DNA of 64,000 bases from Limanda limanda. Lineage: Eukaryota > Chordata > Actinopteri > Pleuronectiformes > Pleuronectidae. The stretch spans positions 28,897,329-28,961,328 of the forward strand of contig NC_083639.1 in assembly GCF_963576545.1 (NCBI RefSeq). Reading direction: 5' to 3'. Below, piece by piece: positions 39,299 through 50,393 of this stretch (positions are counted from its first letter, which is position 1; every line of letters starts with the position of its first letter). The position numbers and the translations under genes were made by a program. Below the pieces are notes generated by a model. That model was not told the DNA's origin, ran no database searches, and worked only from the letters and a program-made list of their open reading frames with translations.

Positions 39299-39561
39299 TA
39301 GGGCTGGGCAAGTTAACTCGTTTCAATGGAGTTAACTCGAGTTAACTCAAGTGATGAGTTAACTCGATTAATTATTTTATCTCGCATTCACTCAGGTTTG
39401 ATTATTTATTGTTTTATTGTGAAAGTCAGGCTTTTATTTTGTGAAAGTCTGTTGCTGACTGCTGCAGAACAGGAAAAAAGAAAATAATTGGCGGATAAAC
39501 AATCGAGTTAACTCATCACTTGAGTTAACTCGATTAAAACGAGTTAACTTGCCCAGCCCTA
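39299..39561 (+). mobile_element. Foldback hAT-type MITE, copy 1
   Basis: 263-bp element with ends TAGGGCTGGGCAAGTTAACT and the inverse, ending AGTTAACTTGCCCAGCCCTA. Terminal inverted repeats of roughly 60 nt are rich in GAGTTAACTC. A perfect 8-bp target duplication AATAATAT flanks it (39291-39298, 39562-39569). The 8-bp duplication and TAGGG ends point to hAT; no coding capacity. Two more copies lie in intron 5 in opposite orientation. Confidence 0.9.
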
Positions 39562-40561
39562 AATAATATATATATAAATGATATAATAATTATAATAATA
39601 TGTTATGTTATACAGCGCCTTTCAAATATAAAATGCAGCATGGAATCCATTGAAATATATTCAATTACGTGAAGTAAGATCAATAAGAAGACGTTAGCAA
39701 ATAGACAAAAAACATAAATAAAAAAAAATATACGCTGGAAGATAAAATTAATTAAAAGCAAGATGATATGAAAACGCTGTTTCTTTCAATGACTGTAGAT
39801 GTACTAACATTACTTTTACTAACATTAAACGTTGTCGTGATCCAGCAGTTAGCAAAATATGGATTGACAGTTGATTTTGCACACAAAAGTATTTATAAAA
39901 CTGTCACTTAATAACACAAATAACTGGTTTCTTACAAGATCTAACCAGCAGTCGACACAAATCTACATGGATATAAACGTAGAAACAATCGATAATCCAT
40001 ATATTTCAGATTCTTTTGTTCTGAAAGTTTGTTTTAACCAAAAACTGAAGTTTTGCAGCAGCTACAGGAAACGAATCAATGCCAGTTCTGATTGGCCTAA
40101 CGAGCTGTGACAGAGGAAGCTGATTGGATGAGCACCAGTGATGTGCGGAAAGCAACGTTTGCAGTGTGTGTGTGCATGGGAGCGTTTGTCTTTGTGTTAT
40201 TGTTGCTGAGCTTCCCTGTTATCTCTTGTGTATAGATTTCCCAGCCTCCGGCATTGAAGCTTCATTTGTTCTGCTCAGATAAAAACATTTATATAAACAT
40301 GTGGGAATATATATATATATATATATGTGCATTAGAAGATCTGCTGTAACGTAAACAATACTGGATATAATGTCAATAATTGCATACGGAGAATGGAATA
40401 TCAACACTAGACTAGAATGATGTTCGCACACTTCAGACGTATCTGGACTGTGATGAATGTTGAGTTCAGACCATTTGTATGTTTGACAGAAAGAGAAATG
40501 GACGAATCCTGTGATATCGTTTATTCCATATATCATCTTAATGGTGGTTGTATGGTCTTAG

Positions 40562-40563
<2 letters not shown>

Positions 40564-40627
<64 letters not shown>

Positions 40628-40701
40628 TCTTTTTACGAGAAGTGCACTTTATCATTGTTAAGTGTATCTCAAAATCTCTCACCTCTCAGTGCCTCACACA
40701 T

Positions 40702-40752
<51 letters not shown>
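40564..40752. repeat. (TG)n then (CA)n, inverted microsatellite pair
   Basis: A TG run (40564-40622) and a CA run (40708-40752) are separated by about 85 nt. Because they are inverted to each other, the RNA could form a long CA:UG stem in ptprt intron 11. Confidence 0.9.
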
Positions 40753-40756
<4 letters not shown>

Positions 40757-40824
40757 GGGCACATTTGTCTTTCTTGGATCTTGAGTTGATTTATCATCCT
40801 GGCGAGCAGCGTTTTTTTACCGTC

Positions 40825-41237
40825 TACATTTACATTTACTCGTTGGGCTCATGCTTTTATCCAAAGTGAAAACTGAGGGACGAGACTCGAGCTTCAGTTC
40901 AGTCTGGGACCTGGAAGTAAACACTAAGTGCACAATCTGATCAATAAAACAAACTTTGGTAAGAGTGGAAGCAAATTTCTGTAATTTCAGCCGCTTGTAG
41001 ATTGTTTCATCACCGAAAGAACCTCAAACAAGAAGTCTCATCTCCTCCTGGACTCTCTTTAAGGTCTTCACTGTGCATGATGGAGGCTGAATGTAGAAGA
41101 GTAAGGAAACCAAGGCCTGTACCAAGAGCTGAGCCAGGAGAGGCCTGAATATCCTACTGGCCTTCCTGGTCATCAAACGTGACAGGAAGGTTTATCGTGA
41201 CCCTGGTTGGGACGAGGGAAAGTCTGGGAATGACGTG
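40825..41237 (-). mobile_element. Fish dispersed repeat fragment (GCTTTTATCCAAAG end)
   Basis: The block begins with CATTTACATTTACTCG and ATGCTTTTATCCAAAG, the inverse of the terminal motif at 63945-64000 (CTTTGGATAAAAGCG). This motif ends many teleost repeats. The rest up to the hAT copy B insertion is less clear, and 42101-42330 (with ATCTGGGTGTCATCTGCGTA) may be its continuation on the other side. Class not assigned. Confidence 0.45.
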
Positions 41238-41245
41238 GTGGAGAA

Positions 41246-42092
41246 TAGGGTTGCAAAGGGGTGGAAAGTTTCCGGTAAATTTCCGGAAACTTTCCACGGG
41301 AATATTAAGCACGGGAATTTTGGGAATTTTGAGGAAAAAAAAAACTATGCAAATTAAACGCTGAGCAATAAAAACATCATTCAAAACTCTATTTTAAAGA
41401 TGTATGGAACGTTGAGTTTCAACCCTCCACTGTGCATTCTTCCATCACATGCACAGATAACTCCCAGCATCCTTCACTCTACAGCAGGGCTATTGAGGCC
41501 TGCTGTAGAGTGCAGGACTAGTCAGGTAAGTTTCCATGATATTACTGGGGAAACATATTAGCATGCTGATTGAGGATTGTTCATCTGTTCATCTAGCCTA
41601 TTTCCATTCATTTATCCATCAATTGTAAAATATTTTTACAGACTATTCCAATTGTTTGGCTAACTATTTATATCTCTGGCATTGCATTAGTGTTTTTCTA
41701 CAAACTTTTTTCTCATCTTATTCTACAGAACAATGCCACGTGCACTCTCTCATGTGTGGAGACATTTCACCCCATCCAATGTAGAAGGAAAGGCTGTGTA
41801 CATTTGCAAATACTGTGCAAAGACCTATGTTAAGAATGACACAACGATGCAGAAGCATATAGTCAAGTGCCCAAAGTTTCCTCAGGGCTCAAATCAGCCT
41901 ATGACACAACAAAATGTTTATATTTATGTCTGTATATGACAAGGTAAACACAGTTAGTATAAATTACCCACAAAATTTCCAGTTTATTCCCATTTATTCC
42001 CATTCCCGTTAATTCCCGTATATTCCCGTTAATTCCCGTTAATTCCCCTGGAAAGTTTCCAACTTTGAAAATTCCCGGAATTTACAACCCTA
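41246..42092 (+). mobile_element. hAT element with BED zinc-finger ORF, copy B
   Basis: Ends are TAGGGTTGCAAAGGGGTGG and GGAATTTACAACCCTA. A perfect 8-bp target duplication GTGGAGAA (41238-41245 and 42093-42100) is diagnostic of hAT. At 847 bp it is non-autonomous: only an N-terminal zinc-finger frame remains and no catalytic domain. It contains GGTAAGT donor-like and TTCTACAG acceptor-like sites around the ORF, as if an exon of the ancestral transposase gene. It lies about 300 bp from ptprt exon k. Confidence 0.92.
41733..41939 (+). pseudogene. BED-type zinc finger fragment of hAT transposase, copy B
   Basis: 68-codon frame starting MPRALSHVWRHFTPSNVEGK, followed by CKYC-x14-H-x4-C (CKYCAKTYVKN, KHIVKC). 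This is the BED finger pattern found at the N-terminus of hAT transposases. The frame stops just before a GTAAAC donor-like site. It is identical in nucleotide sequence to the copy at 23899-24105. As a relic it lacks the catalytic core; a short expressed DNA-binding peptide cannot be excluded. Confidence 0.75.
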
Positions 42093-42391
42093 GTGGAGAA
42101 TGATTTAAAGTTCAGTTGTAAAGAAGGGAGCTTTCCTATTTTCCATCTGAGACACAGTAAGGAGTCTACGTGGGACCTGTGAGATCAACGGGGGGGAATG
42201 ACAGGTATATCTGGGTGTCATCTGCGTAACAGTGATATGAGGAGCAATGAGAGTGGATTATTGAACCTAAGGGATAAGTGTACATCACAAACGAAGGGCC
42301 CTGGGGCGCTCCTGTGGCGAGAGGATGAAAGTCTTTCACTTCTTTCCCTACTGTTTTTTCCCAGCATGCATGTGTGTGTGTGTGAACTTAC

Positions 42392-42555
42392 AGGCAGTGC
42401 ACCACCGTCCTCCCATCTCCTCCGTCATACTGCTCCTGCCACTTCGCCAGCCGCCGGACCAACTGGAGGATGGAGCGCTTGGAGAGGGGCGTGTCCCTGT
42501 AGGCCGGCCAGCCAATGAACTGGAAGTGCTGCACCAGGCGGTAGCCGTCCTGTGG
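42392..42555 (-). CDS. ptprt: ptprt D2 exon k (WPA loop, HC of D2 signature)
   Basis: 164-nt exon encoding [40 protein letters not shown] and [14 protein letters not shown] plus two bases of Leu. The general-acid Asp of the WPD loop is Ala here (GWPAYRDTP), which predicts little or no phosphatase activity for D2. The intron splits the codon after the signature Cys, as in D1 exon e. Acceptor CTCATCAG, donor GTAAGT. Confidence 0.95.
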
Positions 42556-44514
42556 CTGATGAGGAAGAGGAGGAAGAGGAGGTGTGAAGATCAGGGGTGT
42601 TATCGCCATAGCCGTCATCGTCACAATCAACGTCATGCAGTCACCCCCCATTGGGGAATGTGGAAGTGAGTAAACAACAGAAAAACCTCTCAAGTGCTCC
42701 AGTGTGTGTGAAATATAAAACCTCACATCATTGTCTTAGTTGTGGTGGAGCTAGTGTTTCTCCAGATTAAGATCAAATTGTATTCTCTTCAGAAATAATG
42801 TGTTTAAAACCTTCATTAACCTTGAATACCTTCACGGGACATCAGTGGAGAAACGAGCACGTTGGTGTTTTATTCTTTCTACGTTATAATCTGGAAATGA
42901 CTAAAATGTTCTTTATGAAACTGTGATTGTTGACACTTAAGTCGCAACCGATCCCGTCTGTCCAAACATTTCCAAACCGAGCGATGATTGCAAAGTGTTT
43001 GAAATGAATTTTGGCCGAGTAATCTAATCTGGTTTAGTGGAATCTTAAAACATGTAAATGTTGTCAAATCTGAGGTGATTTATGTAGAAGTGGAAAATGG
43101 AAATTGGCCGTGATCGACTCATGACTCACACAGAACCGTTCACAGGCCTTTTGTGCTTTAATTAGTTCTTGTTTGTGCGTAAATTGTTGTTTCAAAAGAA
43201 AACAGGATTGGACTCAACAAAGACGACGTCTCGTGAAGCATAATTCAATTTCATGGCAGACGACATGTTTTCAGCCGCGTGGCCCGAGGCGCTTGGCATC
43301 CGGCGCCAGAAATACCAAAACCTGCCGTCACTGTCAGAGCGATTTCCCACTCGGTTTTGCCAGACACACATATGCACGGTAACGCTTCCACACAAAACAG
43401 ATACGGCAGAATCTTCTCCTCCGAATCCTTCCCTCAAAGCGTTTCTCTTCCCTCACTCTTCTACTCTCTCCTTCCTCGTGTGATGGCTTAGTGGTTGGTG
43501 GTGCAGCCTCGGTGAGGTCGCCGCTGCTCTCCCAGTGTGTGAGATGTGCTGTTGTGGTGATGATATGAACCATTTTCACGCTCGACTGCTGATGTGTTCG
43601 AGAGGAGAGAGAGAGAGAGGGAGAGCGCTGGAAAATAGAGAGGAGGGTAGTGGGGAGTTCACTAAGCACTAGAGGAGCTCGCAGACAATAGGGCCGAGCT
43701 GGAGTTGTGCCGTCATGGATGGCTGATAGAATGAGATGAGAAGGGAGTAACAAGAGGGGGGGGATTGGGGAAATGGGGGGGGGGGATCAAAGGGAGAGGT
43801 GAGTTGAGAAAAGAACGGAAGAAGAAAGGACAGAGATGAGGAACAAGACAGCTAATGGAGAGGAGTCTTCACATCCGAGCGTCTATGGAGGAACTCAGTA
43901 AACCAGGACTGTGTGATCGCCCGGGTGCTGCAGTGAGTTTGTGTTGCAGCTGGTTTCATCTCGAGGAAAGTAAAGGTCACGTGAAATGAAAAATGCCCTT
44001 TTCTGTGTTCTTATATCCCGTTTCCCAGGTGCATCTATTGTTATCTGTCAAATACATGTCGAGGAATACATCGGAAAACTTAAATTCCTTTTGTGTTTCT
44101 CTCAAACGAATGGCAGGCGATCTCCGGTAGCTTAAAGTTTCAATCCACATCCAGTGTTGTGTGTGAAACTATGAAGGATATCACACTGAGTTTCTTTTTT
44201 AAGGGACAAGAGTAAAAATGAATGCAAAAAAAACCATTGTGGCTTTTAAAGTCTGTTACCCTTTTATAGATCATAAAAGTGATAAGAAATCCTGCTTCCA
44301 CCTTTTGGCAGGATTTTGTAAACATGATAATAATGATGTGAAATAACTCTACTGAACAGAATTGATCCCTGACCTCCACCTCATCATCCAGCTGCAGTGA
44401 TCAGCCTCAGAATGGTCTTGAATAAATACATTTTAGAACAAAGGGAGATGTTATCTGGTCCACAGCTTTGGTTTGAGACCTGTGAAGGTGACTGAAGGTG
44501 ACGTGTGGACGTAC
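42556..44514 (-). other. ptprt: ptprt intron 10 (1.96 kb)
   Basis: No exon or clear mobile element seen. It holds a G-rich stretch at 43755-43790 with G runs of 8, 4 and 11 (G-quadruplex-prone) and a short (GA)n at 43605-43620. Confidence 0.8.
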
Positions 44515-44640
44515 CCGGGCCATGTTGCAGATCCTGAAGATCCGGTTGATGATGTCTTCATCGATGTCCGCTGATATGAACTCCACTTGAATGGGACCAT
44601 AGCAACACGAGCTCTTCTCTGGCCAGTACTGCATACATAA
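44515..44640 (-). CDS. ptprt: ptprt D2 exon j (YWPEK segment)
   Basis: 126-nt, 42-codon exon in phase 0 encoding [40 protein letters not shown] and AR. Acceptor CCCCTTCAG, donor GTACGT. The CMQYWPEK block matches the equivalent position of D1 exon d. Confidence 0.94.
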
Positions 44641-45577
44641 CTGAAGGGGAAGAGATGGAGTGAGGAGGTAGAAGGAAGAGAAAGATGAAAAAAAAATGCT
44701 TTTAACGGATCCATTCCAATTAAGTTCTTTCAAAAAGCATAAATAAATATTACCAGACATGTTTTCACAAATTCTTGTGAACCCGAAATTTGCAATTAAC
44801 ACTGGTTGGAGATGAGGAAACTAAATCTGACGTGATTAAATGTGTTTCTTCAACTTTCCCTTCCCATCTCAAATTAACATGTTGGTTTTCATGTGCAAAC
44901 ATAGTTTCATAGTTCAAGCAGAAAACAGTCAACAAATCATTGTTCCCCAATAATTGTGCTGACGAGAGGAACAAAGACACTTATTATTATCTTGTCAATG
45001 ACAAAGTGAGAGAGAGAGAGAGAGAGACTGTATATTTATAACTAGAATAATAATATTATATTATTCTTGTTTGTTTTTTAATATATATATATATTTGTTG
45101 TACTATCCACTCCAGCAGCACAAGAACACTTCCATACTGACACTGAGGCAATCACTGTATTCTGTACCATAGGGTCAGACCCACTCATGTATCTATAATA
45201 TGTTGTCCCTTTGTTTCTGTGATTTATGTATGTATGTCGGGGAGGTGTATAAGTGTATAAATGTATAAGCTACTGGATGACCTAAATTTCCCACGGGATT
45301 AATCAAGTATCCATCTATCAATCTATCGATCTACTAGGATCTTAGACCTGGAAACGATTCTACAGGTTTACAAGTTAAAATGTGTTTCTCTTCTTTCTAA
45401 AATTTAAGCTACGATCGTACAAAACTGTAACTTTCTCCGTTGTTATGGAGCAGTTCTAATTCTAACTCTGTCAATTCATATTCTTTAAAGTTATCTCTCG
45501 GCGCATGTGAAGCTCCTGCCGATGTCTCGGCTCCCGGCTGTTCACCGTCTCACTCTGAAAGCTCGACATGTCTTTAC
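44641..45577 (-). other. ptprt: ptprt intron 9 (937 nt)
   Basis: Contains a retroposon remnant (45150-45340) and an AT run near 45080. Nothing else recognised. Confidence 0.8.
45150..45340 (+). mobile_element. Retroposon 3' tail with ATCT repeat
   Basis: The segment ends AAATTTCCCACGGGATTAAT followed by degenerate ATCTATC units. This tail structure is common for truncated teleost non-LTR elements. Family not assigned. Confidence 0.5.
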
Positions 45578-45709
45578 CTGCGCTGCGTCCATCTCATTGA
45601 GCATCACGATGGAGGAGCAGTTGTAGTCGAACACCAGCCTCCAGAAGTCCCCCATGGTGTTTGGCAAAGGATGCTGGGTAACGATGAAGGCTGCCGGCTG
45701 TTTGTGGCT
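45578..45709 (-). CDS. ptprt: ptprt D2 exon i (DFWRLVFDY segment)
   Basis: 132-nt, 44-codon exon in phase 0 encoding [40 protein letters not shown] and DAAQ. It is separated from exon h by an intron of only 85 nt. Acceptor ACTCGCCAG, donor GTAAAG. Confidence 0.94.
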
Positions 45710-45785
45710 CTGGCGAGTTGAGAAGAAAACATCGAGCGTGACACAAGGGAAGGAAACATCGTGAACGTATCAGCGTCCCCTGTTA

Positions 45786-46007
<222 letters not shown>

Positions 46008-46151
46008 TCAAATAAGATGATAGAGCAAAAGACCTGCAGATTGGTGTTTCTAAGAACAAAAGTATCTCATTTTATTCTTTAAACTTTTTGTTTCGCTGAG
46101 GCTAACTCAAGGATTACGATGAAATGACCGCTGACGTGTTTCCGAGCTCAC

Positions 46152-46301
46152 CTGGAACTCGTCTTTAATCTGGCTGGAGTTGGTCTGCGGGTCCAGTCTG
46201 CTGATGTTGTAGTAAATGGCTCTGAACTCGCACACCGGTATGGCTGTGTTCCCACATAGACACGCCTCCAAGATGGCGTCGTGCACGAACACGTACTGCT
46301 C
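46152..46301 (-). CDS. ptprt: ptprt D1 end and D1-D2 linker exon g
   Basis: 150-nt, 50-codon exon in phase 0. It encodes [20 protein letters not shown] (last D1 helix) and [20 protein letters not shown] with [10 protein letters not shown], the linker into D2 typical of R2B receptors. Acceptor GTGTTGCAG, donor GTGAGC. Confidence 0.95.
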
Positions 46302-46395
46302 CTGCAACACGATCATCACAGAGGAGTCAGACGACCACACACAGATCTCAGACTTTTATGGTATATTATATTATATATATTCTGGGCAGCCGAGA

Positions 46396-46880
46396 TGTCG
46401 ATGTTGTTGTAGAAGTTGATGATGAAGGAAAGGAACGCGGACCCAGTACTTACACTATAACAGAGTTTATTACACAGGAGTTTCACAGGTCAAGACGGGC
46501 ACCATGGTTACACCCGGAGACAATCACAAGCCAGATAGTGAAAGTCTGACTTCCAGGGGTCTTACACACATTTATAAAGAGACTTTGGTTCCACCCAATG
46601 ACTTCAGGTAAAAGCCGTCCCCCCATGGGATTTCCGACTTGAAGAAGGACATGTTTTTGTGTCTGAAGATGAAGACACATTGGTCAAGAACATTCCTTAA
46701 CTGGTCAGAGGTCATTCCCAAAGTCAAGGATCATTTAAAAAAAGGGAGAGAACTTCTAAGATAGACATCTGTCTGAGAATGTCTGAGAGACCAGAAGGCA
46801 GGCATCATCATCTAAGCCTGTCATTATATTTTAAACGCATGCCAAAATGATCTACTCTGACGAAAATATGACACTTTCAC
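46396..46880 (-). mobile_element. Possible solo LTR (low confidence)
   Basis: On the minus strand the stretch starts TGTGAAAGTGTC, has TGTGTAATAAACTCTG (polyadenylation signal context) near its end and finishes ACAACA close to 46400, like a TG...CA LTR of about 480 bp. No target-site duplication could be recognised and no internal retroviral part is present. Confidence 0.3.
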
Positions 46881-47327
46881 AGGGAAACGCAGGTTGAGCC
46901 TCGAGACTCGAGGGAAGTTTCTCACTGCGAGCGCCGACACCTCGGGGGGGCTTCAGTTTGCTCTGCACACTCCTGCTCTCTCAGCAGCCTCAGAGTGAAT
47001 TAAAGGGCGGGGGGGGTGCAGTGTTTCTGTTGCTCTGGATCAAGTGTGCTCTTTGTGCTCCGACCCGACGAGCTCGCTGCTAAAAGCATCAGCCGCCACT
47101 GTGCATGTTAATGTCCCTCTCTCTCTCCCTCTCTTTCTGTCCTGCTATTTCATGGAGTTTCTGTTTCTCCGCCTCACGGCTCTTTGTCTCTCGTCCTCTA
47201 ACACTCGTCTTTGTCTTTCTGCTGCTTTCGTCTCTGTATCTCTGTCGAATGTCGGCTATTGAGAGGAGAGTTTTAAAAGGCATCACTGAAATCATCTCTT
47301 GTGGCCTTTACCTACTGTAGTCGCACA

Positions 47328-47337
47328 CACACACACT

Positions 47338-47393
<56 letters not shown>

Positions 47394-47395
47394 CA
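47328..47395. repeat. (AC)n microsatellite
   Basis: AC dinucleotide run with single interruptions (CTGAC, CAAAC) in ptprt intron 6. Confidence 0.95.
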
Positions 47396-48702
47396 CTTTC
47401 CTGTTCCTTTTAAAAGATTAATTGCTCTGCGTTGTGTGCTGCAGGATTAGAATAGCTTCAAGCAGCTTCAGCTCTGACACAAATTGCTCCCACACACATT
47501 CCAAAGGGGAGGTTAGGATGCATTTAGCTTGGTTTCAAGAGGCATAAAACACACACATGTAAGTGTACACACACACACACACACGGACGCACACACACTA
47601 AAGTAGCTTTCAGATCAGCGCTGTCATATGAAAACGCTCAGTGTCGCCCTGGGTAACTTTTCCGAACCCGGCTCTTCTGAAACCCGTTCACGAGTCAGGT
47701 CCCGCCTCCGGCTCCGCCTCCGGTCCCGCCTCCGGCTCCGGCTCCAGCTGTCAGCCGGAACATGAGGCTGTTTATTCCTGGGGAAAGTTGACTTTTTCGG
47801 ATCTGAAAGGTTTTTCATCAGTGGCACAAATGGAATGCAGAGGCGGGACGGATTAGGCGGGCTTAAGGTAGCTTGAGACGAAATGAATATTTCTGTTCCG
47901 CAGTGAAACGTTGGGAGAGAGAGACCGACTCTGGAAGCGATTGAAAGTGCCGAATAAGAACAAATGAAGACACTGTGTAAAGGACAGGAAGTAACTGGAG
48001 TCCCAGGAGGACGAAACGACTTGAAATGAAATATAAACCTCGGGAAATCAAGGACTTAACTTCACTAATTCATGACTCGGCTTGATTTTCTAATTAAACT
48101 AGCGCTGTAATAGTAATAGAGTGATTGCTGAAAAACTACTTGAACCTCATCCGTTCAGTGAAGAGACCGAGTTCTAACTCACCAAAGAAATTACAAATGA
48201 ATAAAATCACTTGGGCCCTGAAGAAAGTCAAGTAGTTTTAACATGAAAATCATTTTAAGTTTTAACAACTATTTGGAAAAGTAGAAACAACAACGTGACG
48301 ACAATCTTGCTGTGTAGCTGTGTGTGTGTCAATATGAAAGTAATCTATTACTCTGCAGATGTCCGTTGGCTTGTTGACACAGTTATAGACGGATGATATA
48401 AAGCAGAAATCCAGAGACTCTCTTTTTAACCTTCAGCTTCTCCAACATTAAATACAGACACACAAACTGCACAAAGCATGAGCTCACAAGACAAACTGGG
48501 CAAAAATCACCACATAAATCTAAAGAGATGTGGAGGTGGACACACTTTCATTTCCTCCTACAGAGGTCAGATTGTCTAATAAAAGCTGTGTTTGTGTGTC
48601 TGTGTGCACGCAGCTTCACCTCTGCCCCCCGCGCCAGGTCGCACACCTCTGATCTACGTGCTGCTACGTGTGCGATTGCATTGTGCGTTTCTGCACACCC
48701 AC

Positions 48703-48838
48703 CTCCGTCTGCACCATGTTGACTCTCTGCGATCTCAGCTCTCGGATGCAGTTGAAAATGTCCACGACGCCTTCGGTCTCCGCCATGTCCAACATGATGT
48801 CCACCGCGATGAAGCAGCCCGTCCTGCCTGCACCCGCG
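48703..48838 (-). CDS. ptprt: ptprt D1 exon f (AGAGRTG P-loop, catalytic Arg)
   Basis: 136-nt exon that completes the signature [10 protein letters not shown] with the phosphate-binding Arg, followed by [19 protein letters not shown] and [19 protein letters not shown]. The final QTE, with EQY at the start of the next exon, forms the PTP Q-loop. Acceptor TGTCTGCAG, donor GTGGGT. D1 therefore keeps all residues needed for catalysis. Confidence 0.95.
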
Positions 48839-49011
48839 CTGCAGACACACAAGTCAGATTCACACACATCACATCTTTGGCGATGACAACCCTGTTGTGT
48901 AGCTTTGAAAACTGCCTTTTATAACTGGACAAACATGTTATGACGATCAATCAGGATTCTTCTGAAGATCTTATATATTTGAGAGTGTATACAAGGGTGG
49001 ACTCTCTACCT

Positions 49012-49045
<34 letters not shown>

Positions 49046-49124
49046 CACACACACACACAGTTTAATACCTCATGTCAGGTGTTAAGGCGACACATCCTGA
49101 ACTGTAATTCCTTGAGGGAAAAGA

Positions 49125-49500
49125 CGGATGGAGGGACAGAGGAGCAGATGGATGGATGGAGGGAGGGAGAGCATGGCGGGGGGGGAGAGGGAGAGACCGG
49201 TGGGACGAGGTTAGAAGAAGTGGTCGTCTCCGGGGAGCGATCAAGGGAGGAAAAGGAGGTGCAGATAGAGGGATGGAGCGGGAGAGCTGCGAGGATGAGG
49301 GATGGAGGGATGAGGAGAGGGAGGAGAGAGACCTATCTTTCACTTTGCAATCCCCCCGACGGTCCCCCATAGACAGCTGGAGAGAAGGGGGGGGGAGAGA
49401 GAGAGAGAGAGAGAGAGAGAGCATGAGGAGGGAGAGATAAGAGGTGAGAGAGGGGAAGGAAAGATGGAGAGGAGAAAGAGAGAGGAAAGGAGGGAGCGCC
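49125..49500. repeat. Purine-rich (GGGA/GA) low-complexity block
   Basis: Roughly 375 nt dominated by G and A on the plus strand, including (GA)n at 49400-49422. In the ptprt transcript it is a long pyrimidine-rich tract inside intron 5. Confidence 0.85.
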
Positions 49501-49570
49501 TCTGCAGATTACCTGTCAACCCCTGTGATTAATGTTGAGAGCAGGATCCTGCTGGGCCTCTGTGTGTGTG

Positions 49571-49605
<35 letters not shown>

Positions 49606-50140
49606 ATGTGTGTGTGTGTGTAGGTGTGTGTGTGTGTGTGTGTAGGTGTGTGTTCTCAAAGCCTGGTGACACAGGCCAGTGGCATCACGCCGCCCCCTGG
49701 AAATTGGAAGTGACGGCCATAAGTTGCTGCCTGTCCGTCCACATACTGCTGGCCCTGTTTGTGTGTCTGTTGTGTGTCTGTTTGTGTGTCTGAGTGTTAA
49801 ACTTCTCCCTCCATCAATCGGCCGCTCGGTTTCTGTCCCGGTCGTTTACACAGGAGCAGAATCCTGCGTGATGGATCAGCCTGCTCACTGTCTTTTTACA
49901 TTCACAGACACTTCTCTTACTTTATCATTCTAGTATAATAAACTGATTATTTAATTGTCCCTGGACATTGCACCGATGGAGTCTGTGTTTTCTTTCTTGT
50001 TTTTAATTTTGTGCTTTTACCATGTGCCTCTGGGGACAAACGGAGTTGTTTTTGAATTTAAAATTGAATAAAAGAAATTGTTAAATAATAATCTAGTAAA
50101 TATGCAGAAACATGCAAACTATAAATACAAAGGTAAAAAC

Positions 50141-50393
50141 TAGGGCTGGGCAAGTTAACTCGTTTCAATCGAGTTAACTCAAGTGATGAGTTGACTCGAT
50201 TGTTTATCCGCCAATTCTTTTCTTTTTTCCCGTTCTGCAGCAGTCAGCGACAGACTTTCACAAAATAAAAGCCTGACTTTCACAATAAAACAATAAATAA
50301 TCAAACCTGAGTTAATGCGAGATAAAATAATGAATCGAGTTAACTCAGCACTTGAGTTAACTCGATTGAAACGAGTTAACTTGCCCAGCCCTA
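50141..50393 (-). mobile_element. Foldback hAT-type MITE, copy 2
   Basis: 253-bp copy of the TAGGGCTGGGCAAGTTAACT element, inverted relative to the copy at 39299. The flanks are GTAAAAAC and GTAAAAAG, an 8-bp target duplication with one mismatch. It lies in ptprt intron 5. Confidence 0.9.

Larger units (their letters stand above)
35752..42391 (-). other. ptprt: ptprt intron 11 (6.64 kb) between D2 exons k and l
   Basis: Splits the D2 signature motif after Cys-Leu. It contains a foldback hAT-type MITE (39299-39561), a hAT element with BED finger ORF (41246-42092), two CA/TG repeats (40564-40622, 40708-40752), a run of 23 G (38945-38967) and fish repeat fragments around 40825-41237. No coding exon was seen in the rest. 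Confidence 0.85.
46302..48702 (-). other. ptprt: ptprt intron 6 (2.4 kb)
   Basis: Contains an LTR-like candidate (about 46396-46880), a CA repeat (47328-47395) and a GC-rich six-base repeat of the CTCCGG type at 47700-47750. No exon seen. Confidence 0.8.
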
